Assembly: GCA_009617715.1 (NCBI GenBank)
Contig: VTFK01000068.1
Location: forward strand, 620,001-684,000
Reading direction: 5' to 3'
Source: Plectrocnemia conspersa
Lineage: Eukaryota > Arthropoda > Insecta > Trichoptera > Polycentropodidae
DNA length: 64,000 bases
Part shown: positions 1 to 10,817 of the stretch, piece after piece
How positions within the stretch are numbered: the first letter of the stretch is position 1
Layout of the letters: each line of letters begins with the position of its first letter
Program-made: the position numbers and the translations under genes
The notes under the pieces: model-generated
What the model saw: the letters and a program-made list of their open reading frames with translations, nothing else
What the model was told of the DNA's origin: nothing
The model's database searches: none

Positions 1-1
1 A

Positions 2-976
2 TATGCAGATGACTTGAAAATTTACAAGAAAATGCATTCGATTTCTGATTCCCTCGACCTACAGGAGGATCTCAACTCTATATGGAAATGGGCTTGCTAT
101 AACCAATTGCCTTTCAGTGTAAAGAAATGTCACACAATTTCATTTTCAAGGTCGTTAACGCCGGCAAAATATTCATACCATCTCGGCGGATATTTTCTGG
201 AAAGGTTTTCTTCAACTAAGGATTTAGGAGTGACTTTCGAAGAACGTTGGAAATTTAGCCAGCACATTGCAGAGACTCATAGCAAATCCTTAAAATGCTC
301 GGTTTTATCTTGAGAAATGCGCGTTACTTCAGGAATTTACTTTAGTATTGCGCACTCTTTATGATACTCTAGTCCGCAGCATACTAGAAACTAGCTCCAT
401 CATTTGGATCCCAGGCGTAATGAGTCAATGTAATGAATTGAAGCTGGAAAAAGTACAACGTAAATTTCTTCGATATTTATACTTGAAGGAATACGGGTAT
501 TATCCGTTCTTGTTTCCCAGTGCTTTTATTTTGGGAGCCCTGGGATACGTTTCTTTGTCGACTCGCAGAAGTGTTTATGTAATTAAACACTTCTGGAAAT
601 TGCTCAAGGGCATCGTAGACAATCCTTCAGTGCTCGAGCAGCTTCAAATGTGGGCTCCTGAAGGTGGATATAGTTCTCGGTCGCGTCCACTATTCTTGCC
701 TGTTAAGTGTAGAACTGGAGCACTTGCCAACTCTTCTCTGGCCAAGGCCATTTATCTGCTCAATTCTGTCCATAGTAATATTGACATTTTCTCTTGCACT
801 TATGGAGTTTTGGTTCAATTCGTATGGGACAATGCACACCTATAGAGGTGATTTGTGTCTGTTGTTTTGTCTTTTTTTTTGTATGTATTATGATGTATTA
901 GTACTTTTGACTATCGTGACGCATTAGGTTTGCCTGTCAGGTCACGATGGTTATAATTTTAATAAATAAATAAATA
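2..976 (+). mobile_element. 3' end of a jockey/CR1-like non-LTR retrotransposon (LINE)
   Basis: The window opens inside a reverse transcriptase. Bases 2-13 encode the catalytic YADD box, followed by the thumb and C-terminal part of the polymerase (two reading frames, 14-313 and 348-845). The two frames join by a frameshift near 300-350, so the copy is dead. Typical family landmarks follow: an 'LGVTFEERWKFSQHI' block, an 'LRTLYDTLVRSILE' block and a 'VQRKFLRYLY' block. A short 3' UTR ends at 959-976 in an AAAT-type tail, which is how jockey-like LINEs end. The 5' part lies outside the window. The superfamily assignment rests on motif order; the exact clade is uncertain. Confidence 0.85.
913..948 (+). 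repeat. Terminal 3' UTR hairpin of the LINE
   Basis: ATCGTGAC at 913-920 pairs perfectly with GTCACGAT at 941-948 around a 20-nt loop, just before the AAAT tail. A related hairpin is present in the minus-strand LINE fragment at about 4647-4686. The stem is therefore probably a family feature, for example the RNA structure read by the element's reverse transcriptase. Confidence 0.6.
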
Positions 977-2718
977 CCAACAACGTGAATTGACCCTTCT
1001 TCTACGCCCTGGATGGGACTTAGCTGCCTCAAGAAAATTTCTCCACTCAAGCCTGTGCGTTTTCGGGTCGGGTCGAAACGGGTCGGTAAACAAATTTTTT
1101 AAAGATCGGAAATATTTTAGGCCCGACAGGCCAGAAAGCAAATTTTAAGCGAGCTTCAGAAACTTTTTTAAAACTTACAATTTTAGCATATATCGCAAAT
1201 TTATTAAAATACGTGTCTCTAGTAAGAATCTTTACTTTTGAAAATAGTGTAATTATTTTTTGTGATAACTGAGGATCGAAGTTTGCCACTTCCTATCGTC
1301 AAAATGTATTGCAAATGGTCATCTGTTAGTGCTGACTATTGTTATTTAACTATGCATATACACAAAATAAATACGTATTGATCTAATAGCAATATTCTGG
1401 ATATCTATGTATTACTGTACCATCTGTGTACATATTTGCATGTCGATTTTCCGACTGCGCCCAGGGACGGCACGAAGCGTTGCCCAACCCGTCGCCATTG
1501 TTCGCGAACATTTCCCAACATCTCACAATGAAATTGCTCAGACTAATCGCGTCGCATGGTAACCGCTGATGTTTTGAGCCGCCTGTCCCACGTGGCAATT
1601 AACGTCGGATTTGACGTTCGCTAGAAGAGATAACCGCGTGCGATAGCGCTGGGGTGAGGGTGAATACGCAATATTGACGGCGCACAGCTCTATCTGGATA
1701 TTTCTTTGTGTTTTTTAAGTTAAATAATCTGTTTGTCAGAGATAAAGTAGAATCCTGCAATAAATAATAAATATTTACTTCAACAGATTGGCGTAGATGA
1801 AGAAGAAAGTTCGTCCTAGTCTCCCGCTTTAAATCGATAAGCTACGCGATACAAAATTCTGATTCACGGTATTGGAAACTTGAATTGATCATTAAGAGCT
1901 TAGGATTTGGTATTTATATATTATAAAATATATCTTTAATATGTTTTATACATATGTGATAAATATATATGTGAGCCAAATTCCTCTCATAGAGAATACT
2001 ACAGATAAATTTAGATCTAAAACATACGAAAGACTAAATAAAAAGAAAGCAATAGCCAGAAAATAAAAGATCGCATTTTAAGACCTAATATAAATAAATT
2101 GACCTACGATGTTCGCGTTACAATTAAAAACCTAATGCCCCCCTGCATAAATGATGTATGTACTTCTTCTACTTATTTTCCCTGATAATGTGATGGCTTA
2201 ATTTGGTTTTTTGGACTTCACTTAATGAAAGTTCTAAAGCTATATTTTTTTTTAGAACATTAAGTTAGGTTTGGGTTTGAACAGAAAATGAACGTTTCGC
2301 AACCGGCAAATTAAATTTCATATACATTTTAAAGCAGCATATAATTTCACTAGCGCTTATCAGTTAAATTTTATTTTAGCTAGTAGAAATATATATCTAC
2401 TGGTGAAAATGTATTTGAACTTCAATGAAAAATAAATATTCATCCTAATATTTATACATGTAAATAAATAATGATAAGTATGTAAATGTATAGATCGATT
2501 AATTGAAATGATGTAATTTTACTAGCTGAAATCATATAATTTTATCACAAGCCAGATTCATTTTTCTGTGGTAAAAGTATATATTTACTGGTGAAAATGT
2601 ATTCCAATATAATTTCACTGAATAGCACATTTCTAAAAATATTTTTGGGATAGATCCGAGACTGTTTTTTTTAGATTTTCTTTAAAAGATAACCCAACTT
2701 TTTTTTTTGACGTAGAAT
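977..2718. other. Gene-free stretch with one GC-richer island (about 1440-1700)
   Basis: No supported gene. 1440-1700 is markedly richer in GC than its surroundings and is free of recognisable repeats (for example GTCGCCATTG and AACCGCGTGCG). Short open frames there exist in several phases but resemble no family. It is a candidate conserved regulatory block. The remainder, especially 1720-2700, is ordinary AT-rich DNA. Confidence 0.4.
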
Positions 2719-3625
2719 CAGGGACGTCATTTCAACTTTTTCCAGGAGGAGTCGTTTTTTTAATATTTCGATTTCATTGAAATTCATAGTGTTTCATTAA
2801 ATCACATGCAATTTTCTAGCCATATTAAAAGCCCTCTAATGACGTCCTTGAGGTCACGTTAGTCAAATTTTTCAAATGATCTAGATATTAAGTTTGAAAC
2901 TAGAAGCGTTGCAACACAATTTTTATTATATTTTGAATTTTAATTTCATTGTTTTGCTTAATTTCAAGGACATTAATATTAAAAAATCAAATCATAAGCG
3001 ATTTCTATGTTCTACTGTGAATTTCATAAAAGCAGTAATTGGTATTTAATCTCTGGAATTATAATTGCTTAAATTTCGTCCTGATTTATGCGAAAATTTT
3101 TTTAAGATATCAAAATAAAATGCACAGATTGAAAAATATAAATTGAAAAAAGAGCTTTCAGTAAAGAACAAAATCATACGTGTTATGAAAAACTTGACCG
3201 ATTACTACAAGAAATATCAATACAATTTTCAAGACTGAAAGATCTAAATAAAAAGTTTGGATTTCTGCTGGATACCAAATCTTCTTTTTTAAAAATAGAT
3301 GAAAATAAACTACGGCAAAATTGCACAAATTTTGTGAATTTCTACGAAACGGACGTCGATGGAAAGAATATTTTCAAAAAAATCAAAGACTGTTAAACGT
3401 TGCTTACTTTAATTGTGTCATATGCAGATAATGTATTTACAATCCTTCCTATTTTAATACAGATCCTTTAATCTCTTGCAGTATTGACTACAAGATGTGA
3501 GCGATCATTCAAAAGGTTATTTTGACACATTTTCGAGCTTCAATGGGACAAAAAATCGTCTCAATAATTTAACAATTCTTAGAATTAAAAAAAAAACATT
3601 ATGTGATTGATCAGTTTGCATCATC
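2719..3625 (+). mobile_element. Degenerate hAT transposon (DUF4371/ZMYM-like transposase remnant)
   Basis: The left end starts at 2719 with CAGGGACGTCATTTC, a hAT-style terminus that is repeated in inverse orientation at 53721. From about 3150 the plus strand encodes broken transposase. One part reads like the KFGFLLD segment of DUF4371-type hAT transposases. Around 3480-3590 a frame-shifted stretch reads TTRCERSFKRL and then RASMGQ/NRLNNLTILRIKK, the C-terminal dimerisation region of that family. Stops and frameshifts show it is inactive. No right terminus or 8-bp target duplication was identified, so the right boundary is approximate. Confidence 0.7.
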
Positions 3626-4160
3626 AAAATCAAAAATAAATAATCTTTAATAAACTGTTTATTATTTTTTTATTTTTTTTATGAAAATATTTATTTTAAA
3701 TTAGTGTTAGTTCATTTTTCTGTAATTTTTTAATAGATATTAATGTACAACATTTCTTTCATTTTCTTAAAATTTTTCAAATGGTTATAGATCATGTTTG
3801 GGAACCATATTTGAAATAATTCAATGCGTCTGTCTTTTTTATTTTTTTTGTCTATGATTTGCCTTAGTATAAATATTGTCTTTACTGTTCAAAGCTTTTA
3901 CTAATATATTAGATTTTTGCTGTCGTGAAAAATGTAAAAAAACAATTAAGAAATTTTCACATAATTGACGTATTTAAAAATTGTAGGAAAAAATAAAGGG
4001 GAACGCCAAATATCATTTTCGCCTTTTGCTCTGGCATTGCTTACCTATAAAAAAATCGAAATTTAAAGCCTCTAAATAGCTTATAAACATAATACGTTCT
4101 TACCTAAAAGGTAAAAGCTATTATTTCGCTAAATAATGAATCCTCGATACCACCCAAAAT
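3626..4160. other. AT-rich non-coding DNA
   Basis: Poly-T runs and AT-rich sequence. I see no coding pattern or repeat of known type. Confidence 0.4.
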
Positions 4161-4161
4161 T

Positions 4162-4480
4162 TCAACTTGCATCCCGCAGGGTAGTCTGCTTGGGCCGTTC
4201 CTCTTTATTCTATGTACGACTAACATTCATATTTGAAAAAATACTGACTTAACGATATACGCTGACGACACAGCCGGCATAACTATTTCTTAAACTGCAA
4301 AACCTAATTCTCATTTTAATAAATGGAAAATTAAAAAAAATAAGGGAAAACTGAAGCAATAGTTTTTTAAAACACGCAGACAAACCTTGCATTTACCTCT
4401 AAAAAGTGGATTAGGAAACTCTAAACTTAAATTCATGATACATATCACGGAGCTCAGATCAATAGAGTGGTAATAACATA
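4162..4480 (+). pseudogene. Reverse transcriptase fragment (LINE)
   Basis: The plus frame from 4162 reads CIPQGSLLGPFLFIL, the polymerase motif that precedes the active site. After a stop it reads IYADDTAGIT, with YADD at 4258-4269. About 60 bases further, FNKWKI and a KTEA-like segment match the usual next block (L-KWC-K-N--KTE). At least one in-frame stop and several frame changes make it a relic. It is of the same general type as the LINE at the left edge and lies head-to-tail against the antisense fragment at 4625-5230. Confidence 0.75.
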
Positions 4481-4624
4481 CGCATGTCTAATAATTGATT
4501 AGAACATCTAATTTAAATTTTTCAAAACTCAAGAATCAATCGAAAAAAAGTCTTAAAATGTCAGTAAAAAAATCCCAGAAAAAAATATTTTATTAAAAAA
4601 GTCAAAAATCTGCCGGTATAATTT

Positions 4625-5230
4625 TTTTTATTTAAATTAAATTAAGATCATCGCGACCTAATAGATTATCTCAATGCGTCATGATGGTTAAAAAAATATA
4701 TATCGTATAATTTTAATACACAAACTTATAATACAAAAAAATAATACACAAACATAGGCAAAAATAAAAAGTCATTAAATAAAGTAATACGAACTAGACC
4801 AGCTTCCCAAAACTGAAATAGCTCGAGAAAAGTTTTTTTATGAACAAAGCCCTTCAGTTGCTTAAAGAAAAGCTTTGTGCTATGCAACTTTTTGCGATAA
4901 TTCAGCAAATTGTAACCATCACAAGATCGGATAATAACCAAACATCCTTTTATTAAGGTATCTCAAGAACATATGATTAAGAGAGAGTTTTGAATATTCA
5001 GTAATACTAAATTACAAATCCTGATTCAAAAATGCCGCAAACTGAAGTATCATAGAGAATACGAATAACTGACGGATTATCATACTGAAACGCGTTCCTC
5101 ATAAGCTGAACATCCTCGAAATTTTTTCGCTGACGTTGTTTGCTTATAGAGAGAATCTTCACTTCCTTCTTAAAATTGATTCCATTAATTTTAATGGAAG
5201 TTTATCTAGTTACAACGTTCCCACTGAGAT
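4625..5230 (-). mobile_element. Antisense 3' fragment of a LINE related to the one at 1-976
   Basis: Reading the minus strand from about 5150 gives LMRNAFQ, ILYDTSVCGIFES, MFLRYL and then STKLFFKQLKGF. These line up in order with RNARYFR, TLYDTLVRSILET, KFLRYL and VYVIKHFWKLLKG of the left-edge element. The same minus strand then has the 3' UTR hairpin (CATGACGCATT...GTCGCGATG, plus-strand 4647-4686) and a short AT tail near 4625. It is a diverged, frame-broken copy of the same family inserted in the opposite direction. Confidence 0.75.
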
Positions 5231-6389
5231 CGAAAAAATGGCATAATATGGCACTTTTCGACACTAAAATACAGATCTCCATAGAGAATCTAAATCAAGA
5301 GTCTGCAACAAATTGAATCCATCTATTTAATAATTAATCATTATACAGAATAACTTGAATTTGTAACTGCCATATTTATCTCATTAATAAATAATTTAAA
5401 GAGCAGAAGCTCAGGTTGAACCTTTGTAAAGTCCTCGAAGAGCAAAGAAGTACGTTACCATAAATATTTTAATACTTGATTGGCTTACTAGATATACTTT
5501 TGCAAAGTTTATTTATGGAAGGCGCAGATGATTCATAAAAATCAATAATTTAATTTTTGAATTGAGCTGAATCTAGTAACAGCTTACCATTGATTTGACC
5601 AATAGAACGAGTTTTGAATACTAAAGTTAACAAAGAAAATATTACCACTTCACAATAAATGTCCACCATAAACGGCTGACAATAATTCTTCAAGTTTAAC
5701 TGTCGCATTAACAGTTTTGAACATAAAAAGTAAGCAGTACAATTTTATTTGCAAAAGTTACTTCCAATGGATCATTCCAAATTTGTAAATCAATTCACCG
5801 GTTGAATTCCTCGCAGTTGTAAAATGCAACTTTATAGAAAACGGGGGTGTTTGTGTGTAATTATGATTTTTAAAAGTGCAGTTCTAGATTTCATGGATGG
5901 TATAATTTAAAATATTGATTCTGTAGAAAAATGAATAGACCTGTTATCATTCGAAAGATCGCTAATAAAGTGAGCATCAGTTCCGACGATTATTGAGACG
6001 ATGACAAATATAATGTCTGTATTTATCAAAGATGTCAATATGAGTTTAATTTTAAAATTATTTTACAATTGTATTACTAATTGACATTGCTATAACACAA
6101 TTACATTTCCTAAAATTACATAAATATTTACTTAAGAAAATAGAGTATCAAAATGACAATCAAAAAATCATCTATGTTTAAAATTTTCGTTTGTGCAATA
6201 ACCCAGTCACAACAATAAGCAACAAACAAAGCCAATCATAATGTAAGACCGCAAACAAGAAAAATTTTGGCAGTATCACTATAACATATAATATTTAAAC
6301 CATGGCTATTATTTATAAAAGAAAAACTCGTAATGGTTTCCGTTTTACTATTACGCGGATAATTTTGCTAAACAATGAGTTACAACTGC
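5231..6389. other. AT-rich non-coding DNA, nothing recognised
   Basis: No coding pattern, RNA gene or clear repeat was seen. Confidence 0.4.
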
Positions 6390-6570
6390 AAAAGGTTATT
6401 TTTTTCATATCCTTCCAGCTCAGTTACGCTTCTTTCTCTTGTCAAATAACCGCTAATTGTAAGCTACTAGAGCTTTAGCTGTAATTAGTGAGGGCTTGGC
6501 TGATTAAGCCACTTATTCGCTGACAATTAGCGCCATAACGAGACCGTCTAGACGTCGGATGTGCCGTTAA
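6390..6570. promoter_or_regulatory. Candidate cis-regulatory block with paired homeodomain-like sites
   Basis: A 180-bp block that is less AT-rich than its flanks. CGCTAATTGT (6451-6460) is repeated exactly inverted as ACAATTAGCG (6523-6532), and a third TAATTAG core lies between them (6482-6488). TAATTG/TAATTA is the classic homeodomain core. The inverted pair and clean composition suggest an enhancer, but no gene in the window can be tied to it. Confidence 0.35.
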
Positions 6571-7075
6571 TATTTCAACGTAAAATAAAATAACAAATAT
6601 ACCTTCTAGCCGGTATGCTGCATTATGGAATAGAGAAACGTCCGTTTTATCAATAAGTTAACAGTGAGACCTGAGGGTGAATTAAGACGTGAAAACCGTG
6701 TGAACGGATGTGGGCAGGTATTAGACGTTTGCAATTTTGCAATATTGTATATTATAATTTGAGTAGTAAAATTGATTTATCAATGCTTTTTTTATATTTT
6801 ATAAGCGATGATAATAGGAATTTTAAATTAATAAAATTGATAATTTTGCCATAAAAATTAACGTCGCTTATATTGGTCGTAAAAGTAATTTGCATACTAA
6901 ATAATAGCCTATTTAATTAGTATATTTTTAACATTTATGTGAACACTTTAAATCCTGTTAGAAATATAATTTTATTTCTTACTACTAAAATGATAAATAA
7001 TAAATAAAGATTTTTCTTATATAAATTAAAACACGTTATGTAACATCAATGTGCCATTTCAAGTTTTTTAACAGC
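6571..7075. other. AT-rich non-coding DNA
   Basis: Nothing recognised. Confidence 0.35.
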
Positions 7076-8520
7076 TTAACGCCCGTGGACTCGTATACGA
7101 GTCTTGAAAGAACATTGTCTAGCCGTCTTGCGTTATCATTTATTAAAAAAATACTGGGATACTATCAAGTTTGGCTCTATATGATAATCAGAGATAGTAG
7201 TAAACTATTTATATGTACTATCAAATGAAAAATAAATTATATTTTATTTTAATTTATTGTAAAAAAATCATCCTATCCCATTGCGACGCAATGCGATGTA
7301 CGTAAATTTTTTGATGAAATGTATGAACCATAATTATTTATTTCATATAAAAATAATATCTTATGTTACACTTCTTGAACAGAAATAAATTTCAGGGGCA
7401 AACTGTCTGGCTATTTAAACATAAAATCAATCTAATCTTTTCATTTGACATAAAAACATCCCGGTTGATAGTACATCAATTATCAAAGATGTTCAACCTA
7501 AAAATCTGTATGTTGTTGCAAAATTGAAAAGTAAATCGTAAATAACACAGTAATCAAAGTACTTCCAAAAAATATCATCCAATAACTTACGAATATTTTT
7601 ACTTGGTGTTTATTTTGAAATTTCCTCACCATTTGGAAAACCGCAATGATTCACAAATTAAGAAACCAGAGGAAAAAAGATATAATTCGGATAAATTATC
7701 ACCATATTAATTTATTGCTGTCATTAAGTAAAATAATTTAAATTAATAATATTTTTGCGCTTAAAAGAAGCTCTGAGGAATAAAATCATGAACGAATAAA
7801 TATTTTTAATTCCTAATATATTGTGTAAATTGAAAATGGATGCAATGGTTACAAACCAGTTATTTATAATTTAATAATATGTATGTTTAAATGCTTCTAT
7901 AAATTTTTGTATAAACAATTTATAAAAAACATCCGTTTATAATATAATATAATATAATTAGCACTCACCAAATTTTTCGGCGTCCTTTTTCTGCTTACAA
8001 CTGCGACGGACACATTTATTTTCACCATTACACATATAAACCACACTATATCACTATTTATTTTTATTATTTACACTTTTTTATATATTTCGATATTTTT
8101 TTATACGTACATAAACGTTCGTCAATATGAATTTCACAACTTCTGCACATGTATGCTGTATCTTTCCCTATTCCATGTGCAGAACAAACACGACACTTTC
8201 TTCTCACATGTTTCTCCTCACTTTTTATTTTTATTTGCTGATAGTTTTTTAGCTTATCCGAATGGGCAGCACGGGCACGGCAAGATGTGGTAGGTTGAAA
8301 CTAATGTCTTCAGAATCGTTAGATTCCACTGAATTCTGCCTCCATATTTTAGCTTTACTCAAAATAAAATCTTTGAATTTAATTCTTCTGTTACGATTCA
8401 AATTTTGATAGACACTGAACGAATAAAACAATGCGCATTGAAATAAATGAATAACAACATTTTTTTTTATTCCATTGTTTGCGTTTATTAATTTTATTGT
8501 ATTGTACAATATTTATTATA
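7076..8520 (-). mobile_element. piggyBac-type transposon relic
   Basis: The minus-strand frame 8509-8249 reads KKNVVIHLFQCALFYSFSVY followed by RRIKFKDFILSKAKIW. This is the segment just before the C-terminal zinc cluster in piggyBac (PGBD4-like) transposases. After a frameshift, 8215-8115 encodes the cluster itself, C-x2-C...C-x2-C (RKCRVC, then YMCRSCEIHID). Downstream at 7076-7079 there is a TTAA, the piggyBac target, followed by a C-rich start and the perfect palindrome GACTCGTATACGAGTC (7088-7103), which could be the 3' terminus. About 1 kb of AT-rich DNA separates the transposase end from that possible terminus, so the lower limit is tentative. The 5' half of the transposase is missing. 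Confidence 0.65.
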
Positions 8521-9084
8521 TTGACATTAAATATAAATATAAACACATACATACATTAAATATTCCAAGCTCTTTGTGTCATGCCAAACAAACTGGTAAT
8601 TTTACAGAAGTGAAAATATAGTGAATTATTGATATTAAGATCTAAGCCCACTATTACGGCATGCAACACGGCACGATAAGGATCGTCTCACGGTATGCGC
8701 TCCACAGAACACGCGCGAGAATGGTTTGCAACATTCAGATTTTTCTTTTTGTAAAAATTTAATATCTCCAAAACAGTTATATAAAATATTAATCTTTCTA
8801 TTGCACTAATCCGTAAATTAAATTATGTACTGACATTTGAATTATGTCTGATATTAGCAATTTAAGGGCAATCGACATACTTATAAAACGTATACCATAA
8901 TGATTCACACTTTACGTATATTGCACTTATCCATTACAGCAATCTGGTTTTTCCGGTGCAAAAAAACTCAACCCTTTCGCCACATCTCGTCTCCAAGTTT
9001 TCAATTAAAAACGGACACGCGTTATTATGCATCGTTTGCGCGAGATGGCAAAAATAAAACGAGTGCCTTGCAATATAACACAGC
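8521..9084. other. Non-coding DNA, nothing firm
   Basis: AT-rich sequence. A short GC-richer piece at 8650-8730 has no recognisable identity. Confidence 0.35.
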
Positions 9085-9250
9085 GTGAGTAATGGCGACT
9101 ATTAGCACGGCCATTTGACATTAATCGCCTGAATAAATCAATTAGGCAACACGACGACGCCATTTGAGAGAGGCGCATGCGCGTTTCGAAACCGGCCAAT
9201 TAGCATGCGCGGCGTACCTTGCCGGGAAAAATCAAAATCGAAAGGCTTCG
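9085..9250. promoter_or_regulatory. Candidate conserved regulatory island
   Basis: A 165-bp GC-rich island in AT-rich flanks. It contains TCAATTAGGC, CCAATTAGCATGCG and GTAATTTGCAT (octamer-like), plus CGCCATTT blocks. There is no coding pattern. The composition and homeodomain-like cores resemble insect developmental enhancers; this is an inference. Confidence 0.3.
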
Positions 9251-9753
9251 CAGTAATTTGCATGTGTGCCAATTTAAGGAAAATAATAGTAATATTACTA
9301 TAAATGTTTTAAATTCAATCTTGGTTTTAAATAAAAACATAATAAGGCAAAGAGAGAAAGTTCAAATTTGACAAAAAAAATATTAATTTTGCCTCAAAGA
9401 TTAATTAATTTTTCCTTCTTATATTTTCTACACTATAAAAAAACTGTATAGTCATTTTTCTATAAATATAATATAACTTAATAAAGATGTGATGTGATAA
9501 AAACATAATTTTTTTTCAAAATTTTTCAAAATTTTTTTGCTTTACTTACAAAATAATTTTTAATTATTTATATTTGCATTTTTATTATTTATACATTATA
9601 TAAATATACTTGACACACTTATAACTAGCTTATTTTTGGCTTTTATTTTTTAAAAGCAAAAAATATTTTTACATAAGCGCTGCAAAAATAAAAATAAATA
9701 TTTTTTATTTGACAATTTCATATCCGTGTTATAAATTGTATGGTAAAGTGTAA

Positions 9754-10814
9754 TGTTTTCACTAGACTCTCTGTAAGTTGGCTAAAGTTGGCCAAAGACG
9801 GAGAATATATTAGGTTACTTCGGTCGAGTTCGGTTCCGTCCGCTCTAAAATCTCTCAGAAGTTGTCCGAGGTTACCGAGAACGGGAGGTAAATTGGGGGT
9901 AATTCAGTCAACCTTGGCCAACTTCGAGCGCTTCCGAACATTGTCGGCAAAAGGACCGAAGTCGGAGCTGCTCTTTCGAGCGCGAGCGGTGAAATACTTC
10001 CACTTTCGCTCTCTCGCGTGTTAAGTAACGAGAGTGAGAGAGATAATGATATGGTGTTTCGCAAACTGAGATAGAACGAGTAACTCGGTTCAATTTCAGT
10101 ATGCGCGTAGGCGTCCTATGGTCAACACACATGACGAGCGCTGCTTCGTGGTCACGTGGTCAAGTTATAATACCACATGCTTATCGGGGACTTCAACAGA
10201 CTCTTACTGACATCTTTGAATAGTTTAGGGCACCAAAAGGGATTAATTATATTTTTAATAATATATTCTTCTAACAGATATCGTTATTATATTTTTTTCA
10301 TATAAAATTAAATAATTAAAAAATAATTAGTGATACTTGATTTTGTCAAAAAAATCGTTTCGAATATCCTCATGTATTTTCCTAGATCGGTTTATATAAA
10401 TGTCACACCATAACGATGGCGACAAATTCTAGGATAGTCACAAATGTGGTGTTCGTATTCTGGAGTATCATTTTTATGCTTTATGTCATTTTGCAAAAGC
10501 CGACAAAGATTTTGCGTAAATTGAATATTTACGACCGAATATTTTTCACTGATATTGTATTGGTGAGTGAGTGTCCACACAAACTTTTATAATTATCATT
10601 AGCATAATTCAAATAAAATGACAATTTAAAAATTGCGATTATTTGGCACATTTTTCGATCGCGCGCTAATATGCGATCTGTACGTGACAGAAGCCGCCGT
10701 CCGGACGTCATATGAAATTTGCAGCAGTGTGGTCGCTTACTCGAAGTCGTAGGTCTCGGCCAACTTCAGTTGTAACTTCGGTTTGGACAACTTCCAGATA
10801 GTATAGTGCAGGCA
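9754..10814 (+). mobile_element. Full-length PIF/Harbinger-like non-autonomous element, copy A
   Basis: A 1061-bp element bounded by matching inverted ends: CACTAGACTCTCTGTAAGTTGG at the left and the complement of GCACTATACTATCTGGAAGTTG at the right. It is flanked on both sides by TAA (9751-9753 and 10815-10817). Three-base TWA duplications are the mark of PIF/Harbinger transposons. The outer 300-400 bp on each side are GC-rich and full of TTGGCCAACTT-like words; the middle is AT-rich. No transposase frame is visible, so it would depend on another element. Copy B at 26255-27328 is nearly collinear in the opposite orientation. Short open frames inside are not conserved between the copies and are not called as genes. 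Confidence 0.75.
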
Positions 10815-10817
10815 TAA

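Noticed and set aside
9740..10711. Several open frames at 9.7-10.7 kb, and their counterparts at 26.2-27.3 kb
   Set aside because: They lie within the non-coding Harbinger-like elements, are not conserved between the two copies, and lack transposase motifs.
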